A stretch of DNA of 64,000 nucleotides from JAIBAC01 sp046331095. GTDB lineage: Bacteria > Actinomycetota > Acidimicrobiia > UBA2766. A model generated the notes under the pieces. It did no database searches and was not told where the DNA came from. It saw nothing but the letters and a program-made list of their open reading frames with translations. Shown piece after piece: positions 25,517-34,219 of this stretch. The position numbers and the translations under genes were made by a program. Every line of letters starts with the position of its first letter. The first letter of the stretch is position 1. Where the stretch lies: the NCBI GenBank assembly GCA_046331095.1, contig JAXLRM010000003.1, positions 806,001 to 870,000 of the forward strand, given 5' to 3'.

Positions 25517-25544
25517 GACCGGTGCCCGCGGAGAAGGAAGCCCC

Positions 25545-26087
25545 GTGAGGTGGTTGAGGGTGACCCGTCGTGTGCTGCTGCTCGCGGCCGTGCTGGTAAC
25601 CGTTGCCGCGTGCGCGTCCAAGGGCATGCCGCCCGCGCAGCGAGTCGCGAACAGCACTCCTCAGGGTGGGCAGTCGTCGTCGGATTCCGGCGGCGGCAAC
25701 GGGCCGGCCGATCCCGAGGCCGCCAAGAAGCAGATCGAGGCGCTCTACGCCTTCATCTTCAACGGCGCGAACCCTCAGATCGACGAGAAGCTCGCCATGG
25801 TCGACAAGGGCGAGCGTGTACGCGACTCGTTCGTGAAGGCGCTCACCGCCAACAAGGCGACCTTCGACGCGCTCACGTCCAAGGTCGACAAGATCGAGTT
25901 CACGAGCCCGACCGAGGCCAAGACGACGTTCACGATCATGATCAACGGCCAGCCCACCCTCGAGGGCTTCGAGGGCAAGGCCCTGTTCAAAGACGGCAAG
26001 TGGTACCTGGCAGCTTCGGGCCTCTGTGACCTCGTCGCCCTCGCCGACGCGACCCTGCCCTGCAACCCCGACGCTCCCGACGCCTGA
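25545..26087 (+). CDS. Small secreted lipoprotein of unknown function
   Basis: 180 residues from GTG 25545 with GAGAAGGAAG upstream. Signal peptide with the lipidated Cys at 23 (TVAACAS). A Ser/Gly/Asn linker follows, then residues 58-180 resemble the low-molecular-weight antigen MTB12-like fold (DPEAAKKQIEALYAFIFNG, MINGQPTLEGFEGKALFKDGKWYLA). Likely cotranscribed with the binding protein. The MTB12-like call is by pattern and uncertain. Confidence 0.78.
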   Translation: MRWLRVTRRVLLLAAVLVTVAACASKGMPPAQRVANSTPQGGQSSSDSGGGNGPADPEAAKKQIEALYAFIFNGANPQIDEKLAMVDKGERVRDSFVKALTANKATFDALTSKVDKIEFTSPTEAKTTFTIMINGQPTLEGFEGKALFKDGKWYLAASGLCDLVALADATLPCNPDAPDA

Positions 26088-26095
26088 TACCCGGG

Positions 26096-26695
26096 TCAGG
26101 GCATCGCGAGCGCGTCCAGGTCGGCACGGGTGTCGACGTCTGCTGGATCGCCGGTGCCGTCGCAGACCACGTCGACGACCGCGTGGGAGTCCATGAGTTG
26201 TCTCGCGCCGACGTCGCCGTGCAACGCGGCGGCCTCGCGCCAGAGGTCACGTCCGACGAGGACGGGGTTGCGGCGACGTCCCCGGTAGGTCGCCGCTGCC
26301 AGCACCGCGCCCGCGCCGTGTGCGGCCGCCAGACGCTTGTAGGCGTCGGGGCCGACACGGGGTTGGTCGGCGAGACCGATGCAGACGGCGGTCACGTCTG
26401 GGTGGGTGCCAAGGGCGTCGATCGCCGCTGCCAGGCTGGACGCGATGCCCTCGCGCCACCTGGTGTTGACCACTGCGTCGACGCCGCCGGGCAGCGCCGC
26501 GGTGACGGCCGCCGCCTCCGCTCCCACGACGCAGAGCACAGGCGACAGGCCCGACTCGAGAGCGGCGTGACACGCCGTCGCGACCAGCGTCGTGCCGCCG
26601 AGGACGGCGAGGGGCTTGGCTCCGCCGAAGCGGCGCCCCTCCCCCGCTGCGAGGATGGCGGCGGCCACCCGACGCGGGGCAGCCTCGTCAGCCAT
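26096..26695 (-). CDS. Molybdenum-cofactor cytidylyltransferase-like (MocA/MobA family) protein
   Basis: 199 residues from ATG 26695. Nucleotidyltransferase loop AAILAAGEGRRFGGAKPL at the N-terminus and the metal-binding GLADQPRV near residue 102. This family attaches CMP (MocA) or GMP (MobA) to molybdopterin; the neighbour XdhC makes the CMP form for xanthine-dehydrogenase-family enzymes likely. It overlaps xdhC by eight bases. Its likely client is the molybdenum hydroxylase at 36858-40658. Confidence 0.88.
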   Translation of the reverse strand: MADEAAPRRVAAAILAAGEGRRFGGAKPLAVLGGTTLVATACHAALESGLSPVLCVVGAEAAAVTAALPGGVDAVVNTRWREGIASSLAAAIDALGTHPDVTAVCIGLADQPRVGPDAYKRLAAAHGAGAVLAAATYRGRRRNPVLVGRDLWREAAALHGDVGARQLMDSHAVVDVVCDGTGDPADVDTRADLDALAMP

Positions 26696-27785
26696 GGATC
26701 GGCCCGGCGCCGCCGCTGAGGCGCCCACCGCCGCGTGAGGCTCGGTGCGCGACGACCTCGGCCAGGATCGAGATCGCCGTCTCCTCGGGTGTGCGCGCGC
26801 CGATGTCGAGGCCGATCGGGCCCGCGATGCGGGCGAGGTCGTCGTCGACGAGTCCGGCGTCGCGCAGCCGGCGCAGGCGATCCGCGTGGGTGCGCCGGCT
26901 ACCCATGGCTCCGATGTACGCGGCAGGGGTGCGGACCGCGGCGACGAGGGCAGGCACGTCCAACTTCGGGTCGTGGGTGAGCACGCAGACGACGGTGCGC
27001 GCGTCGACTTCGGCCTTCTCCAGGTAGCGGTCGGGCCAGTCCACGACGACCTCGTCCGCCTCTGGGAAACGCTCCCGTGTCGCGAACGTCGCACGCGGGT
27101 CGCACACGCTCGTGCGGTAGCCGAGGACGCGCCCGACCTGGACGAGCGCACGCGTGAAGTCGACGGCGCCGAAGACGACGAGGTGCGGGCGCGGCGCGAA
27201 CGACTCGAACAAGACCGTGACCTCCGCCTGCAGGGCTTCACCGCGGGTGCCGTAGTGGCGCTCCTCGGTCAGCCCCTGGCCCAGGAGTCCAGCGGCGTCA
27301 CGGCCGGCGACACGGTCGAGCTCGGGCTCGCCGAGGCTGCCGATGGGCTCTGCCCCGGGGCGCACGACGAGCTTGGCGCCCGTCGCGGGGCCGTGGGTGA
27401 CCGTACAGACCGCGACGGGTTGCTCCCGGCCCAGCGCGTCGCCGATCGCGGCTCGGAGCGGGGCGGAACCCGCCGCGCTCAGCTCTTCGAGGAAGATGCG
27501 GACCGTGCCTCCACAGGTGAGGCCGACGCCCGTCGCGAGCTCGTCGGAGATCCCGTAGCTGACGGCATGGGCCGTACCGCCGTCGAGGAGGGCGAGAGCC
27601 TCCTCGACCACTGCTCCCTCGACGCAGCCACCGCTGACGCTGCCGGCGACCTCGCCGGCGTCGTTGACGGCCATGTGCGCACCGGGTGAACGCGGGCCCG
27701 AACCGACCACGTCGACGACGGTGGCCAGCACCACGCGGCGGCCGGCGCCGAGCCAGCCGTCCACCTCGTCGAGGATGTCGATCAT
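26688..27785 (-). CDS. xdhC: XdhC/CoxI-family maturation factor
   Basis: 365 residues from ATG 27785. N-terminal XdhC_CoxI domain with VVLATVVDVVGSGPRSPGA and GSVSGGCVEGAVVEEAL, plus GLTCGGTVRIFLEEL; the C-terminal Rossmann domain has HLVVFGAVDFTRALVQVG and YIGAMGSRRTHADRLRRL. Members bind the molybdenum cofactor and help its sulfuration and insertion into xanthine dehydrogenase or CO dehydrogenase enzymes. Follows the thiolase gene by 12 bases at the end of a long catabolic operon. Confidence 0.92.
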   Translation of the reverse strand: MIDILDEVDGWLGAGRRVVLATVVDVVGSGPRSPGAHMAVNDAGEVAGSVSGGCVEGAVVEEALALLDGGTAHAVSYGISDELATGVGLTCGGTVRIFLEELSAAGSAPLRAAIGDALGREQPVAVCTVTHGPATGAKLVVRPGAEPIGSLGEPELDRVAGRDAAGLLGQGLTEERHYGTRGEALQAEVTVLFESFAPRPHLVVFGAVDFTRALVQVGRVLGYRTSVCDPRATFATRERFPEADEVVVDWPDRYLEKAEVDARTVVCVLTHDPKLDVPALVAAVRTPAAYIGAMGSRRTHADRLRRLRDAGLVDDDLARIAGPIGLDIGARTPEETAISILAEVVAHRASRGGGRLSGGAGPIHG

Positions 27786-27797
27786 GTCGACCCTTCG

Positions 27798-28976
27798 CTA
27801 CCCCCGCAGGATCAAGCCGTCGGCAGGGCCCCCCGCGCCCGAAGCCACGAGGGCGATGTCCGCGCCGTCGACCTGGTTCGGCGACGTCCCCCGGATCTGG
27901 TGGACCGCCTCCACGACGTTGGCACCGTACACGAAGCCGTCGCCGAGGAAGCCGCCGTTGGTGTTGATCGGCAGCGAACCGCCCGCACGGATACGGTCGC
28001 CACCTTCACAGTACGCGACGCCCTCGCCCTTGGCGCAGTAGCCGAGCTCCTCGAGCTGGAGTGCGACGAGCGGTGCGAAGCGGTCGTCGAGCTGGGCGAC
28101 CGACACGTCGGAGCGGTCGATCCCGGCGACGGCGAAGAGCTCGTCGGCCATCAGCTTCATCTCCGGGAGCGACGCGATGTCGGCACGGTTGTAGCTGCTG
28201 AGCGGCTCCCCGTTGGTGGACGTGCCCTGGGCCACGGACATCACGACCGCGGGGCGCTGCCGTAGGTCGCGTGCCCGCTCGGCCGAGGTCAGCACGACCG
28301 CAACGGCGCCGTCCGCTGCGGGGGCGCAGTCGGCCGCACGCATCGGTTCGACCCTGACGGCGGACTCCGCGTAGTCGGCGAGAGACAGCGGGGAGTCGGC
28401 GAAGATCGCGTGCGGGTTCTTCGCGGCGTTCTCGCTGCAGACGACCGGGATCCAGCCCAGCGCCTCGCGCGCGATGCCGTGGTCGGCGAGGTAGCGCTGC
28501 AGGGTCATCGCCACGGCACCCTCGGGGGTCAGGAGCCCGAACGGTGCCTGGAAGTCGTAGCGCAGGAGGTCCTGGGAGTCGTCCTTGGTCTCCTTGGCAG
28601 CCTTGAAGTCCGTCCCTGCCCGCCGCATGGAAGAGCCGTTGATGCTGCGGTAGTAGACGACGTACTTGCACAGCCCCGCTGCGAGTGCCGTGACCGCGTT
28701 CATCATGGCGCAGGTGCCGAACTGGGATTCGCTCGCGTACGTGAGGTTGTCGATGCCGACGGCCTTTTGCACGTACATCGGGTCGATTCCGTCGGCGACG
28801 TCCTTGACGAGGGCGTCGACGTCGCCGAGGTCGAGACCGGCGTCGTCGCAGGCGGCCTTGATCGCCTCGCACGCCAGCGAGTACTCGGTCCGCCCCGAGT
28901 CGCGGGAGAACGCTGTCGTCGCTACACCGACGATTGCCGTGGTGTCCTTGATGCTGCTCAACGGGGCGCTTGCCAT
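27798..28976 (-). CDS. Thiolase-like protein (SCP-x/Ltp2 type), variant
   Basis: 392 residues from ATG 28976. IVGVATTAFSRDSGR at the start, SQFGTCAMMNAVTALAAG in the nucleophile region, NTNGGFLGDGFVYGANVVEAV near the end. The motif read as QLYD in most relatives here is VAQLDDRF: the conserved Tyr is Asp. If that Tyr takes part in catalysis, as has been discussed for Ltp2-type aldolases, this copy may have a different or purely structural role. DUF35 partner directly upstream. Confidence 0.85.
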   Translation of the reverse strand: MASAPLSSIKDTTAIVGVATTAFSRDSGRTEYSLACEAIKAACDDAGLDLGDVDALVKDVADGIDPMYVQKAVGIDNLTYASESQFGTCAMMNAVTALAAGLCKYVVYYRSINGSSMRRAGTDFKAAKETKDDSQDLLRYDFQAPFGLLTPEGAVAMTLQRYLADHGIAREALGWIPVVCSENAAKNPHAIFADSPLSLADYAESAVRVEPMRAADCAPAADGAVAVVLTSAERARDLRQRPAVVMSVAQGTSTNGEPLSSYNRADIASLPEMKLMADELFAVAGIDRSDVSVAQLDDRFAPLVALQLEELGYCAKGEGVAYCEGGDRIRAGGSLPINTNGGFLGDGFVYGANVVEAVHQIRGTSPNQVDGADIALVASGAGGPADGLILRG

Positions 28977-28980
28977 CTCG

Positions 28981-29406
28981 TCACCCCTCCGCCTTGGTGA
29001 ACCTGTAGAGAGTCAAGTCGTCGGCGAGGTCCTCGAACGTCACCTCGACAGGCATGCCGAAGTCGACCTCTTCGGGGTCGGTGTCGGTCATGTTGGAGAT
29101 CAGGCGCACACCCTCTTCGAGCTCGACGAGTACCACCGAGTACGGGATCTTGTACGCCGGGTAGGCCATGCGGTCGGTCGTGAACGTCACGTAGGAGTAG
29201 ACGTGCCCCTTGCCGCTCGACGGCACCCATTCGAGGGTTTCCATCGAGTGACACTCGGGACACATAGGTCGCGGCGGCTGCAGGTACCTGTCGCAAGCGC
29301 TGCAGCGTTGCAGCTTGAGCTCGTGGTTCTTGACCGCCTCCCAGAACGGCGCGTTGTCGGCGTCGATGGACGGCTTGAGGATGGGGATGCCCGGCACGTA
29401 TTCCAT
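28981..29406 (-). CDS. DUF35 OB-fold protein with zinc ribbon
   Basis: 141 residues. Zinc ribbon CSACDRYLQPPRPMCPECHS, then GHVYSYVTFTTDR and SVVLVELEEGVRLISNMTD. Four bases before the thiolase gene at 27798, forming a thiolase-DUF35 pair. The N-terminal helix FWEAVKNHELKLQRC is shared with the DUF35 protein at 30661, showing that these two pairs arose by duplication. Confidence 0.9.
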   Translation of the reverse strand: MEYVPGIPILKPSIDADNAPFWEAVKNHELKLQRCSACDRYLQPPRPMCPECHSMETLEWVPSSGKGHVYSYVTFTTDRMAYPAYKIPYSVVLVELEEGVRLISNMTDTDPEEVDFGMPVEVTFEDLADDLTLYRFTKAEG

Positions 29407-29410
29407 CAGG

Positions 29411-30640
29411 TCACTTCCTCAGGATCATTCCGCTCGACGGCACACCGGGGCCCCCGGTGACGAGCGCCAGCTCGCAGTCCTCGACCTGGTTCGGCGAGGT
29501 TCCGCGGATCTGGCGAACCGATTCGGCGATGAGGTTGTAGCCGTGGATGTAGGCCTCCGACAGGAGCCCACCGGAGGTGTTCAGCGGTATGTCACCACCG
29601 ACGCGGATGCGGTCGCCGCCCTCGACGAGGTCCCCGGACTCACCCATGCCGCAGAAGCCGAGCTCCTCGAGTTGCACGAGAGCACCGATGCTGAAGGGGT
29701 CGTAGAGCTGGGCGACGTCGATGTCGCGCGGCCCGACACCGGCGACCCGGAAGAGCTCCTGGCCCATGTACCACGTCTCGGGGAGTCCGGCGATCACGGG
29801 GCGGTTGTAGGAGGTCTGGATCTCCTGCTCGGGCGGGCAGCTCTGGGCTGCCGCCAGGATGTGGGCCGGCTTCTGCTTGAGGTCCTTGGCCCGCTCGGCG
29901 GTGGTGATGACGAGCGCGACGGCCCCGTCGGTGTCGACGCAACAGTCGAACAGGCGCAGCGGGTCGACGATCATCGGGGACTCCATGTAGTCCTCGTGGG
30001 TCATCGGCTTGTCGCGGAACACGGCCTTGGGGTTGCGCTGGGCGTTCTCACGTAGCACGACCGCGTACCAGCCGATCTGTTCGGCCTTGATGCCGTACTC
30101 GTGCATCCAGCGCTTGCCGTACATCCCCGCCCACGACAGCGGGGTCACGAAGCCGAACGGGAACGAGTAGCCGTAGTGCAGCGTCGGCGCCTCGGTCAGG
30201 TAGCCGACGTAGCCGTCGCCACGGCCGTAACGGTGGCCGGAGGCCTCGTTCAGCGATCGGTAGCAGACCACGTAGTTGGCAGCGCCGGTGGCCACCGCGG
30301 CTGCCGCGTGCATGACGTTGGCACAGCTCGCCCCACCGCCGAAGCTGATCCGGTTCGCGAAGCGCAGGTTCGGGATCCCCAGGGCAGCGACCAGCGCCGG
30401 TGTCGCGGTGCGCTCCAGCGTGAACGCCTCGAGACCGTCGATGTCAGCCATCGTGAGGCCGGCGTCGTCGACGGCCTTCTTGATCGCCTCGCACGCCAGG
30501 TCGAGCTCGTCGCGCCCCGAGTTGCGTGAGAACTCGGTCTCGCCGATGCCGACGATCGCGGTGTTGTCCTTGACGAGGTTGGACGCGACGCTCGGCTTGC
30601 GCTGGTGGTCGTAGGTCCGGTTCAGGTATTCGCTCAGCAC
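29411..30640 (-). CDS. Thiolase-like protein (SCP-x/Ltp2 type)
   Basis: 409 residues from GTG 30640; the longer open frame to 31045 runs into the DUF35 gene and is rejected. IVGIGETEFSRNSGR, FGGGASCANVMHAAAAVATG, WMHEYGIKAEQIGW, AQLYDPFSIGALVQLEELGFC and NTSGGLLSEAYIHGYN mark the family. Paired with DUF35 genes on both sides. Expected to cleave a CoA ester, by thiolysis or retro-aldol reaction. Confidence 0.87.
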   Translation of the reverse strand: MLSEYLNRTYDHQRKPSVASNLVKDNTAIVGIGETEFSRNSGRDELDLACEAIKKAVDDAGLTMADIDGLEAFTLERTATPALVAALGIPNLRFANRISFGGGASCANVMHAAAAVATGAANYVVCYRSLNEASGHRYGRGDGYVGYLTEAPTLHYGYSFPFGFVTPLSWAGMYGKRWMHEYGIKAEQIGWYAVVLRENAQRNPKAVFRDKPMTHEDYMESPMIVDPLRLFDCCVDTDGAVALVITTAERAKDLKQKPAHILAAAQSCPPEQEIQTSYNRPVIAGLPETWYMGQELFRVAGVGPRDIDVAQLYDPFSIGALVQLEELGFCGMGESGDLVEGGDRIRVGGDIPLNTSGGLLSEAYIHGYNLIAESVRQIRGTSPNQVEDCELALVTGGPGVPSSGMILRK

Positions 30641-30660
30641 GGGCGCTCCTCCCCGGCCGC

Positions 30661-31092
30661 CTACGCGGCCTTCTTGAACTTGAAGAGGGTCAGGGTGTCG
30701 TCGACGTCCTCGAAGACGACCTCGACGGGCATGCCGATCTCGAGCGCGTCCACGTCGATGCCGGCCGCGTTGGTGACGACGCGTGGACCCTCTTCGAGCT
30801 CGACGAGCAGGACCGCGTACGGCGCCACGAACGCGGGGTCGGGCGACTCGCGGTAGGTGACGTAGCTGTGCACGGTGCCGCGCCCCGACACGGGGACCCA
30901 CTCGGACTCCTGGGACTGGCAGTTCGGGCACATGGGACGTGGTGGCACGAGCCAGTGCTCGCAGTCGGCGCAGCGCTGCAGCTTCAGCTCGTGGTCCTTG
31001 ACCGCCTCCCAGAACGGCGTGCTGCTGCGGTAGAGCACACCCCACAAGGCAGGGTGCGGCACCTGGTGGTCGGGGTCGTATCGCACGGTCAT
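30661..31092 (-). CDS. DUF35 OB-fold protein with zinc ribbon
   Basis: 143 residues. Zinc ribbon CADCEHWLVPPRPMCPNCQS; OB-fold strands GTVHSYVTYRESP and VLLVELEEGPRVVTNAAG. Upstream partner of the thiolase at 29411 (20 bases apart). Probably supplies the CoA-binding half of the enzyme complex. Confidence 0.9.
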   Translation of the reverse strand: MTVRYDPDHQVPHPALWGVLYRSSTPFWEAVKDHELKLQRCADCEHWLVPPRPMCPNCQSQESEWVPVSGRGTVHSYVTYRESPDPAFVAPYAVLLVELEEGPRVVTNAAGIDVDALEIGMPVEVVFEDVDDTLTLFKFKKAA

Positions 31093-31114
31093 CGCCGTTC
31101 CCTCCGCGTCTTGC

Positions 31115-31564
31115 TCAGGCCGCCGCCACGGTCGCGCTGCCCTTGCAGTGGGGCCCGAAGTCGGTCTCGGACACGAACTCGACGTCGAGCAACTTGCGGC
31201 CGTCGTCTTCGTACTTGCGCGCGATCTTGCCGGTGGTCGTGAGCTTCTGGCCCGGGAACGCCGGGATCAGCAGCTTGAGCTCGATCGAGCGCAGGTCCCA
31301 GTCGGGTCCGCACCAGTTCGTGACGTAGGCGGCCATGAGCCCGTTGCTGGTGAGAATGTTCACGAAGACGTCGGGCGCCCCGGCGGCCTTGGCGGCCTCG
31401 ACGTCGTGGTGCACCGGGTAGACGTCGCGTGACGCCGCGACCGCCCCGAGCACGACCAGCGACGCGTCCACGGGTCGCACCACGGCGGGGATCTCGTCGC
31501 CTTCGGCGACGTCGTCCCAGGCAACCGAGTCGTAGTTCAGGTACGGCTTCATCCAGGTCGACAC
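31115..31564 (-). CDS. MaoC-like hydratase
   Basis: 149 residues from GTG 31564, with GGAGG six bases upstream. Hot-dog fold with the hydratase-2 segment SRDVYPVHHDVEAAKAAG (Asp and His of the active site) and GGKIARKYEDD-type late strands. Together with the neighbouring FAS1-like protein it forms a two-chain hydratase, as ChsH1/ChsH2 do in sterol side-chain breakdown. Adds water to an enoyl-CoA ahead of the thiolase/DUF35 step. Confidence 0.85.
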   Translation of the reverse strand: MSTWMKPYLNYDSVAWDDVAEGDEIPAVVRPVDASLVVLGAVAASRDVYPVHHDVEAAKAAGAPDVFVNILTSNGLMAAYVTNWCGPDWDLRSIELKLLIPAFPGQKLTTTGKIARKYEDDGRKLLDVEFVSETDFGPHCKGSATVAAA

Positions 31565-31577
31565 GGGTTCCTCCCTC

Positions 31578-32111
31578 CTACGCTGCCGGCTCTTCGGCGT
31601 CGGGCTTGTAGCGCATGTACGTGAAGCTCTGGGTCCCGATCAGGTCGTCGGGGTCCTCGCTCGTGAAGCGGTACTCGAACGTGACGAAGTAGGCGGTGCC
31701 GAGGCGGGTCTTCTTCGGTTCGGGCGTGACCGAGGCGAGGCGGACCGTGAACCACACCGTCTCGCCGGCGCGGGCGAGGCGGTTGATCTCCTGGGACTGG
31801 CCCGTGGCGACGACCTCTGTGAAGCCTTCTGCGGTGAGGATCTCGTCGATCGGCACGATCGGGAGCTGGGGTATCTCGCGGTGCGGCCACAGCGGCGCCA
31901 TCGACCACACCTGCATCATCGAACCCGGGGCCACGAGACCGCCGAAGCGGGAATCGGCCGCCCACTCGGGGTCGGTGTAGGCGGGGTTGGCGTCCTCCAT
32001 GACCTCGATCCAGTGTCGGATCATCTGGGGGCAGACCGGGTCGACCGACTCGATGCGTGCGCATTCGTTGCCGACGTGCTCCGCGAGCCGGTCCTCGTAC
32101 AGCGTGCCCAT
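31578..32111 (-). CDS. FAS1-like / MaoC N-terminal-type dehydratase subunit
   Basis: 177 residues from ATG 32111 (MGTLYEDR), which has AAGGAG seven bases upstream; a GTG at 32135 would add eight residues. RHWIEVMEDANPAYTDPEW and FGGLVAPGSMMQVWSM are typical of the FAS1-like dehydratase domain that pairs with MaoC proteins. First gene of the operon running to 26096, with the type C operator 50-85 bases upstream. Confidence 0.85.
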   Translation of the reverse strand: MGTLYEDRLAEHVGNECARIESVDPVCPQMIRHWIEVMEDANPAYTDPEWAADSRFGGLVAPGSMMQVWSMAPLWPHREIPQLPIVPIDEILTAEGFTEVVATGQSQEINRLARAGETVWFTVRLASVTPEPKKTRLGTAYFVTFEYRFTSEDPDDLIGTQSFTYMRYKPDAEEPAA

Positions 32112-32160
32112 CGCCGCACTCTCCTTCTGGTTCACGACTCTCTGCTTGGTTGGAGAGACC

Positions 32161-32196
32161 CTACCAGTATCCGGGAATCCTCACCACGTGGTAGCA
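32161..32196. promoter_or_regulatory. Type C operator (site 1)
   Basis: CTACCAG, 7 bases, GAATCCT, then the perfect palindrome ACCACGTGGT (32183-32192) and AGCA. Lies 50-85 bases before the operon that starts at 32111. Confidence 0.75.
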
Positions 32197-32310
32197 GAAC
32201 CCATACCGACTGGCAGTCAGCGGCGCGGATCACAGTGCGCGGCGATCCTCGGGCCGAGAGCCCTCCGGGGCGATGGATCGGGGCCGGCGGCACCGGCCCC
32301 AGTCCGGGGG

Positions 32311-32415
32311 CTTGGAGAACAGACCGGCCAAAGTCCAGCGCTTGGAGAACTGCAGCGCCCGTACGCGTGGCTCTGGTTATCCAAGCCCCGTGGTTTGGCC
32401 GGATCCTTATCCAAG
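32311..32415. repeat. Nested hairpin repeat, TTGGAG family (copy 1)
   Basis: Starts CTTGGAGAACAGACCGGCC and ends TTTGGCCGGATCCTTATCC; an inner TTGGAGAAC…GTTATCCAAG pair lies within. About 105 bp, strongly similar to 52837-52940 at both ends and less so in the loop. Sits between the enoyl-CoA-hydratase fusion gene end and operator site 1. Confidence 0.85.
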
Positions 32416-32433
32416 GGGGGAGGGGACGTCCGC

Positions 32434-34194
32434 CTAGCGGCCCTTGAAGTCGGGCTTGCGCTTCTCGGTGAAGGCACGCGGGCCTTCCTTGGCGTCGTCG
32501 GACGCGAAGACCCTCGCGGCGAGGGCCTTCTCGAGCACGAAGCCGGACTCGAGGCCGAGGGTGCGCACCGCGATCTCCTTGGACGTGCGCACCGCGAGCG
32601 GTCCGTTGCGGCAAATGCGGGCCGCGACGTCCATCGCGGTCTGCAACAGCTCCGAGCTCGGGACGACGCGGTTGACGAGGCCGACCTCGTACGCGCGCTG
32701 CGCGTCGATCGGGTCGCCGGTGAGGAGCAGCTCCATCGCGACCGCCCACGGGATCTGGCGCGGCACCCTGACGTGGGAGCCGCCCGCGGGCACGAGGCCC
32801 CAGCGCACCTCGCCGAGGCCGAACGTGGCGTGCTCGGCGGCGATGCGGATGTCGGTGCCCGCGAGCATCTCGAGGCCGCCGGCGATGCAGTGGCCGTTCA
32901 CGGCGCCGATGATCGGCTTGAACACGTCGGAGAACTGCCGCTTGGTGTGGTCCTCGTAGCCGAGCTCGTCGCCGGACGTGAGCAGCGGGACCGCCTCCTT
33001 GAGGTCCATGCCTGTGCAGAACGAACGGTCGCCGGAGGCGGTGAGGATCGCGACCCACAGGTCGTCGTCGGCGTCGAAGTCGGCGAAGGCGGCGTCGAGG
33101 GCGCCGAGCATCTCCTTGGTGAGCGAGTTCATCGAGTCCGGCCGGTCGATCGTCATGATCGCGAGGTGGTCGGCACGCTCGTAGCGGATCGTGGCGGGCA
33201 GCTCCAGGTGCCCACCGGCACCGTTGCGGCGCGCCCGCACCGGTGCGTGCCGCCGCAGCTTGAACTTGGGCAACGTGACGTCGTGGGTCACCTCTTCGAA
33301 GACGACGTCGACGGCCATGCCGATCTCGAGGTCGGCCGGGTCGCAGTCGACGACCTGGCTGATCAGGCGCGGCCCCTCCTCCATCTCGACGACGACGGCG
33401 GCGTAGGGCGTGTCCTTGGCGAACTCGGGGTGCAGGGCACGCTCCACGACCGTCCAGCTGAACACCGTGCCACGCCCGCTCGAACGTGCCCACTCCCAGT
33501 CGAAGGAGCCGCACTCTGCACACATCTCACGCGGGACGTGACGCCACACCCCGCACGCCTTGCAGCGCTGGAAGCGCAGCTCGCCCTCGCGGCAGAACCC
33601 GTAGAAGTCCGCCGCGAAGCCGTCGAGCTCGGGCAGCGGCTTGGTGTAGTCGGGCAGCGACCACGAGTCGACGAGCTCGGGGGTGAGGTCGCGGTACTCG
33701 ACCTCGTCGGGGAGGGGCCGGCGCAGCCACTCCCGGTAGAAGGTGTCGAGGTCGGGCAGGAAGTCGAAGTCCGGCGGGCAGCCCCGCGGCACCGCCTCGA
33801 CCTCGAGCTGGCTCCCGCAGCCGGGACAGATGTACTCGCGCACCTGGATCCAGGAGGGGTCCGGCATCTCGCGGCCCTTGTAGACCTCCGAGAGGGCCTC
33901 TTCGGTGTCGCGCACGTTGATCAACGACGACAGCTTCCAGTTCACGCGATAGTCGCCGAACTCGTGGCCGCAGACGCACTTGACCAGACGGCTCCCGTTC
34001 TTGGCGACGATGTAGAGCTGCGGCGTGAGCGGCAACAGGATGCGCTCGTCCCAGTCGACGCGGTCCTGGAGGATCTCGACGTACTTGTCGAAACGGTCCG
34101 TGTCCTTGGGGCTCTTCATCATGTCCTGCACCGCAGGCCAGGGAAGGACCCCGTCGATCAGCTTCGCGACGTCTGCCTTGTGAAAGTCCGCCAT
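32434..34194 (-). CDS. Three-domain fusion: acetone-carboxylase gamma-like, DUF35, enoyl-CoA hydratase
   Basis: 586 residues from ATG 34194, preceded by GAGGAG; the 31-codon longer frame is not supported. Residues 1-178 match the stand-alone gamma-like protein at 40666 with only about 26 differences by eye, including the Cys pairs CVCGHEFGDY and YICPGCG. Residues about 180-320 are a DUF35 protein (CKACG…CAECGS, then VVVEMEEGPRLISQVV). Residues about 335-586 are a crotonase domain (MTIDRPDSMNSL, GDRSFCTGMDL, VNGHCIAGGLEMLAG). A single chain would tie a carboxylase-type subunit, an acyl-CoA-binding module and a hydratase. Ends the operon of the amidohydrolase-like gene and thiolase. Confidence 0.88.
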   Translation of the reverse strand: MADFHKADVAKLIDGVLPWPAVQDMMKSPKDTDRFDKYVEILQDRVDWDERILLPLTPQLYIVAKNGSRLVKCVCGHEFGDYRVNWKLSSLINVRDTEEALSEVYKGREMPDPSWIQVREYICPGCGSQLEVEAVPRGCPPDFDFLPDLDTFYREWLRRPLPDEVEYRDLTPELVDSWSLPDYTKPLPELDGFAADFYGFCREGELRFQRCKACGVWRHVPREMCAECGSFDWEWARSSGRGTVFSWTVVERALHPEFAKDTPYAAVVVEMEEGPRLISQVVDCDPADLEIGMAVDVVFEEVTHDVTLPKFKLRRHAPVRARRNGAGGHLELPATIRYERADHLAIMTIDRPDSMNSLTKEMLGALDAAFADFDADDDLWVAILTASGDRSFCTGMDLKEAVPLLTSGDELGYEDHTKRQFSDVFKPIIGAVNGHCIAGGLEMLAGTDIRIAAEHATFGLGEVRWGLVPAGGSHVRVPRQIPWAVAMELLLTGDPIDAQRAYEVGLVNRVVPSSELLQTAMDVAARICRNGPLAVRTSKEIAVRTLGLESGFVLEKALAARVFASDDAKEGPRAFTEKRKPDFKGR

Positions 34195-34219
34195 CGTGGA
34201 TCTCCTCGCTCCGAGTGCT

